A stretch of DNA of 64,000 bases from Bacteroidota bacterium (GTDB lineage Bacteria; Bacteroidota; Ignavibacteria; Kryptoniales; JAKASW01): positions 76,247 to 140,246 of the forward strand of contig JAJYIT010000001.1 of the NCBI GenBank assembly GCA_021789975.1. Direction: 5' to 3'. Shown here one piece after another: positions 61,814-64,000 of the stretch. The notes under the pieces were generated by a model, which worked only from the letters and a program-made list of their open reading frames with translations, was not told the origin of the DNA and searched no databases. Both the position numbers and the translations under genes were made by a program. Every line of letters begins with the position of its first letter. The first letter of the stretch is position 1.

Positions 61814-62467
61814 TTATTTAACAGACGCCTTCTTCCAATCCGACAAGAATTTCTCCAGACCGATGTCTGTGAGAGGGTGCTTTGCCAACTGCTCGATCAC
61901 TTTGAAGGGCATAGTGGCGATGTCTGCTCCCATAAGGGCTGCCTGAACGACGTGCATCGGATGACGTATGCTTGCGACGAGTACCTCCGTCTGGTAGTTG
62001 TAGTTGTCATAGATGGTTATGATTTGCTCGACGATCTCCATCCCGTCATGGCTGATATCGTCGAGCCTACCGACAAACGGACTGATGTAAGATGCACCCG
62101 CCTTGGCTGCAAGCAATGCCTGCGTGGGAGAAAAGCAGAGCGTAACGTTAGTCTTTATACCTTCATCACTGAGTCGCTTTACGGCTTTGAGGCCCTCTTT
62201 TATCAATGGGATTTTTATAACGACGTTATCTGCGATCTTGACAAGTTCTTTTGCTTCTTTGAGCATGCCATCCATGTCCGTGGAAACAACCTCTGCGTTC
62301 ACAGGGCCAGGGACAATTTTGCATATTTGCGATATCAGTTCCCTGAACGGAATACTGTACTTCTCTTTTGCGACCAGGCTCGGATTCGTCGTGACGCCAT
62401 CCAACACCCCCAGCTCCGCCGCTTCTTTGATTTCGTCGAGATTTGCCGTGTCTATGAAAAACTTCAT
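61814..62467 (-). CDS. tal: Small transaldolase / fructose-6-phosphate aldolase type
   Basis: A 217-residue class I aldolase. [16 protein letters not shown] opens the family, [13 protein letters not shown] is the substrate-binding segment, and catalytic Lys85 lies in [34 protein letters not shown] follows. Size fits the short TalC/FSA group, where most bacterial members act as transaldolase in the pentose phosphate pathway. Phe or Tyr at the position that separates both activities cannot be judged with certainty here. Good ribosome-binding site (AAGGAG). Confidence 0.93.
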   Translation of the reverse strand: MKFFIDTANLDEIKEAAELGVLDGVTTNPSLVAKEKYSIPFRELISQICKIVPGPVNAEVVSTDMDGMLKEAKELVKIADNVVIKIPLIKEGLKAVKRLSDEGIKTNVTLCFSPTQALLAAKAGASYISPFVGRLDDISHDGMEIVEQIITIYDNYNYQTEVLVASIRHPMHVVQAALMGADIATMPFKVIEQLAKHPLTDIGLEKFLSDWKKASVK

Positions 62468-62779
62468 GACTTGCTCCTTAAGATTTGATTGTCAAAAACT
62501 CAAACAAAAATATCACTGTTATGGTTTGGGAAAAATAGTAACCTCCGTCGGATGTTAAAATATTAGCTAAAGGAGGGGAAAAATGAAAGGGAGGGTTCCT
62601 GAAGTTGGCGGAACTTTGGAGTCGCCCTTCGCTATAAAATCCCGAAAAAGATGCCGGCAGAAAATCAGATGAATATTCTGGGGCAAAAAAACCGTTGAAT
62701 CCTTTCTTCCTTGAAAGAATTACGTGACGGTGCGGATCGGCCGCTGAACACTAACGTGGAAATTGTGTCTCGAAACTAC
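62468..62779. other. Intergenic region between pyrG and the transaldolase gene
   Basis: 312 bp. A 29-codon plus-strand frame at 62583-62672 has a strong ribosome-binding sequence (AAAGGAGGGG) but no coding character. Minus-strand CTTTC/GAAAG stem near 62705-62720 is followed ten bases later by seven T and may end pyrG transcripts. Nothing else seen. Confidence 0.4.
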
Positions 62780-64000
62780 TCAGTCCTTCTTATTTTCCAG
62801 TGCCGCTTTCACGAACTCCCTGAACAGCGGGTGAGCCTTCGTGGCGCGCGACTTCAGCTCCGGGTGAAACTGGCATCCTACGAACCAAGGATGGTCCGGC
62901 AGTTCCATCATCTCGACCAATTCGCCATCGGGGGAAAGACCGCTGAACTTCATTCCAGCATCAGCGAGTCTCCGCCTGAACTTATTGTTCACTTCAAATC
63001 TATGCCTGTGTCTTTCACTGATCACCTCGGCGCCGTAAGCCTGGTGCGATTTTGTACCCTTCTGGAGCATGCAAATATAAGCTCCGACCCGCATCGTGCC
63101 GCCTTTCTCCTTGATGTTCTTCTGGCCCGGCATTATATCGATAACGTTGTGCACGGTTTTCTTGAACTCAGTTGAGTTCGCATCTTTCCAACCAAGAACA
63201 TGTCTGGCGTATTCAATAATCGCCGTCTGCATTCCGAGACAAATCCCAAAGTAGGGAAGCTTGTTTTCGCGAGCATACTGGATAGCTGTGATCATTCCTT
63301 CTATCCCGCGTTCTCCGAACCCTCCCGGTACCAGCAGGCCATCGATGTCCGATAAGGTGGACTGCGGTCCGTCCTTTTCAACCTGTTCGGCGGCGATCCA
63401 TTTTAGCTCCACGCTCGCATTGTTTTCGGCACCTGCATGGATGAATGCTTCGCGTATACTTTTGTACGCGTCGAGAAGTTCGGTGTACTTTCCGCAGATT
63501 CCAATATTCACAGCGTGCTCTGGATTCTTCACTCGTTCCACCATCTCCTGCCACTCGGCAAGGTCCGGTTCCTTTGCCTGCAGGTTCAGTTTCTGGAGCA
63601 CAATATCGTCGAGCCGCTGCTTCTTCAATATCAGAGGCATCTCGTAAATTGTCTCGACATCCCGCCCTTCGATAACCGAGTCCGCTTCGATGTTTGTGAA
63701 CATGGCGATCTTTTCTTTTACTTCTCGCGTTATCCTTTTAGAAGTTCGGCAAATAAGTACCTCGGGTTGAACTCCGATCTCCAGAAGGCTCTTGACGCTA
63801 TGCTGTGTCGGCTTGGTTTTGATCTCACCTGCAGCTTCTATGTATGGAACGAGAGTGACGTGAATATTGAGCGCGTTCTTCTTCCCTCTCTTGAGCATGA
63901 ATTGTCTCATCGCTTCGAGGAAAGGCAGCCCTTCGATGTCGCCAACAGTACCGCCGATCTCAGTGATTACAATATCGAAGTTGCCGTTTTCATAGGCAGC
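62780..64000 (-). CDS. pyrG: CTP synthase, N-terminal part beyond the window
   Basis: 406 codons are present; the first roughly 130 residues lie beyond the right end. The enzyme aminates UTP to CTP with glutamine. Synthase-domain end: [18 protein letters not shown] in the first visible codons and [19 protein letters not shown]. Glutaminase domain: [22 protein letters not shown], catalytic Cys in [10 protein letters not shown], and the His-Glu pair in [11 protein letters not shown]. The reading frame is open to the window edge, so the gene is cut, not broken. Confidence 0.96.
   Translation of the reverse strand, partial: AAYENGNFDIVITEIGGTVGDIEGLPFLEAMRQFMLKRGKKNALNIHVTLVPYIEAAGEIKTKPTQHSVKSLLEIGVQPEVLICRTSKRITREVKEKIAMFTNIEADSVIEGRDVETIYEMPLILKKQRLDDIVLQKLNLQAKEPDLAEWQEMVERVKNPEHAVNIGICGKYTELLDAYKSIREAFIHAGAENNASVELKWIAAEQVEKDGPQSTLSDIDGLLVPGGFGERGIEGMITAIQYARENKLPYFGICLGMQTAIIEYARHVLGWKDANSTEFKKTVHNVIDIMPGQKNIKEKGGTMRVGAYICMLQKGTKSHQAYGAEVISERHRHRFEVNNKFRRRLADAGMKFSGLSPDGELVEMMELPDHPWFVGCQFHPELKSRATKAHPLFREFVKAALENKKD

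Noticed and set aside
62583-62672. 29-codon frame with a strong ribosome-binding site
   Set aside because: Basic, low-complexity peptide without likeness to anything; the purine-rich leader alone does not support a gene.
1-64000. CRISPR arrays, insertion sequences, prophage or integron parts
   Set aside because: I found no regularly spaced repeats, transposase, integrase or attachment-site duplication anywhere in the window.

Overview
The window looks like chromosomal DNA of a Gram-negative bacterium in or near the Bacteroidota / Ignavibacteriota / Chlorobiota group. The reasons are: promoter elements of the Bacteroidetes type (TAnnTTTG ahead of mraZ and ppx), a diaminopimelate-type MurE (DNPR motif), a LolA and a porin that imply an outer membrane, and a division penicillin-binding protein with C-terminal PASTA repeats. 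Base composition and coding density look even throughout, and I see no insertion sequence, prophage, CRISPR array, rRNA or tRNA. The phylum is an inference; the sequence carries no rRNA or ribosomal-protein operon to fix it.

Layout. 1-4.3 kb: end of a PP2C-type phosphatase, an IMPase-family phosphatase (hisN type), a possible 39-residue basic protein and clpC. 4.4-10.8 kb: DUF47 protein with a PiT phosphate transporter, small envelope proteins, a LytR_C protein, rsfS, argS and a TPR membrane protein. 10.9-16.1 kb (minus): a group 3b-type [NiFe]-hydrogenase operon (beta, cNMP-binding protein, gamma, delta, alpha) followed by its maturation protease. 16.5-23.9 kb: acetate and carbon-starvation block: a GNAT/CoA-ligase fusion divergent from acs, then satP, with cstA convergent. 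24.1-24.7 kb: a LexA-like repressor that has lost its self-cleavage residues.

25-41.9 kb: a very compact dcw cluster, mraZ-rsmH-ftsL-ftsI-murE-murF-mraY-murD-ftsW-murG-(unknown membrane protein)-murC-ftsQ-ftsA-ftsZ. Nearly every junction overlaps; murB and ddl are not in it. 42-44.1 kb: a receiver-HisKA protein without an ATPase domain and an NtrC-type sigma-54 activator. 44.3-53.4 kb (minus): phosphate block: porin, two PstS proteins, Ppx, CHAD protein, SixA and Ppk1. Three promoters here (porin, second pstS, ppx) share one architecture: three TTAAC-like hexamers at 11-bp period, then exactly 20 bp, then a TAnnTT-type -10. This reads as a local Pho regulon joining phosphate uptake to polyphosphate turnover. 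53.8-64 kb (minus): radical SAM protein, flippase-like membrane protein, lolA, ftsK, comB, gcvT, a small transaldolase and the C-terminal three quarters of pyrG, cut by the window end.

The points most worth following up are the non-cleavable LexA with its palindrome at the start codon, the shared Pho-type promoters, the protein-acetyltransferase-like fusion that has lost the ATP-grasp lobe beside acs, the cNMP-binding protein inside the hydrogenase operon, and the uncharacterised membrane protein wedged between murG and murC.
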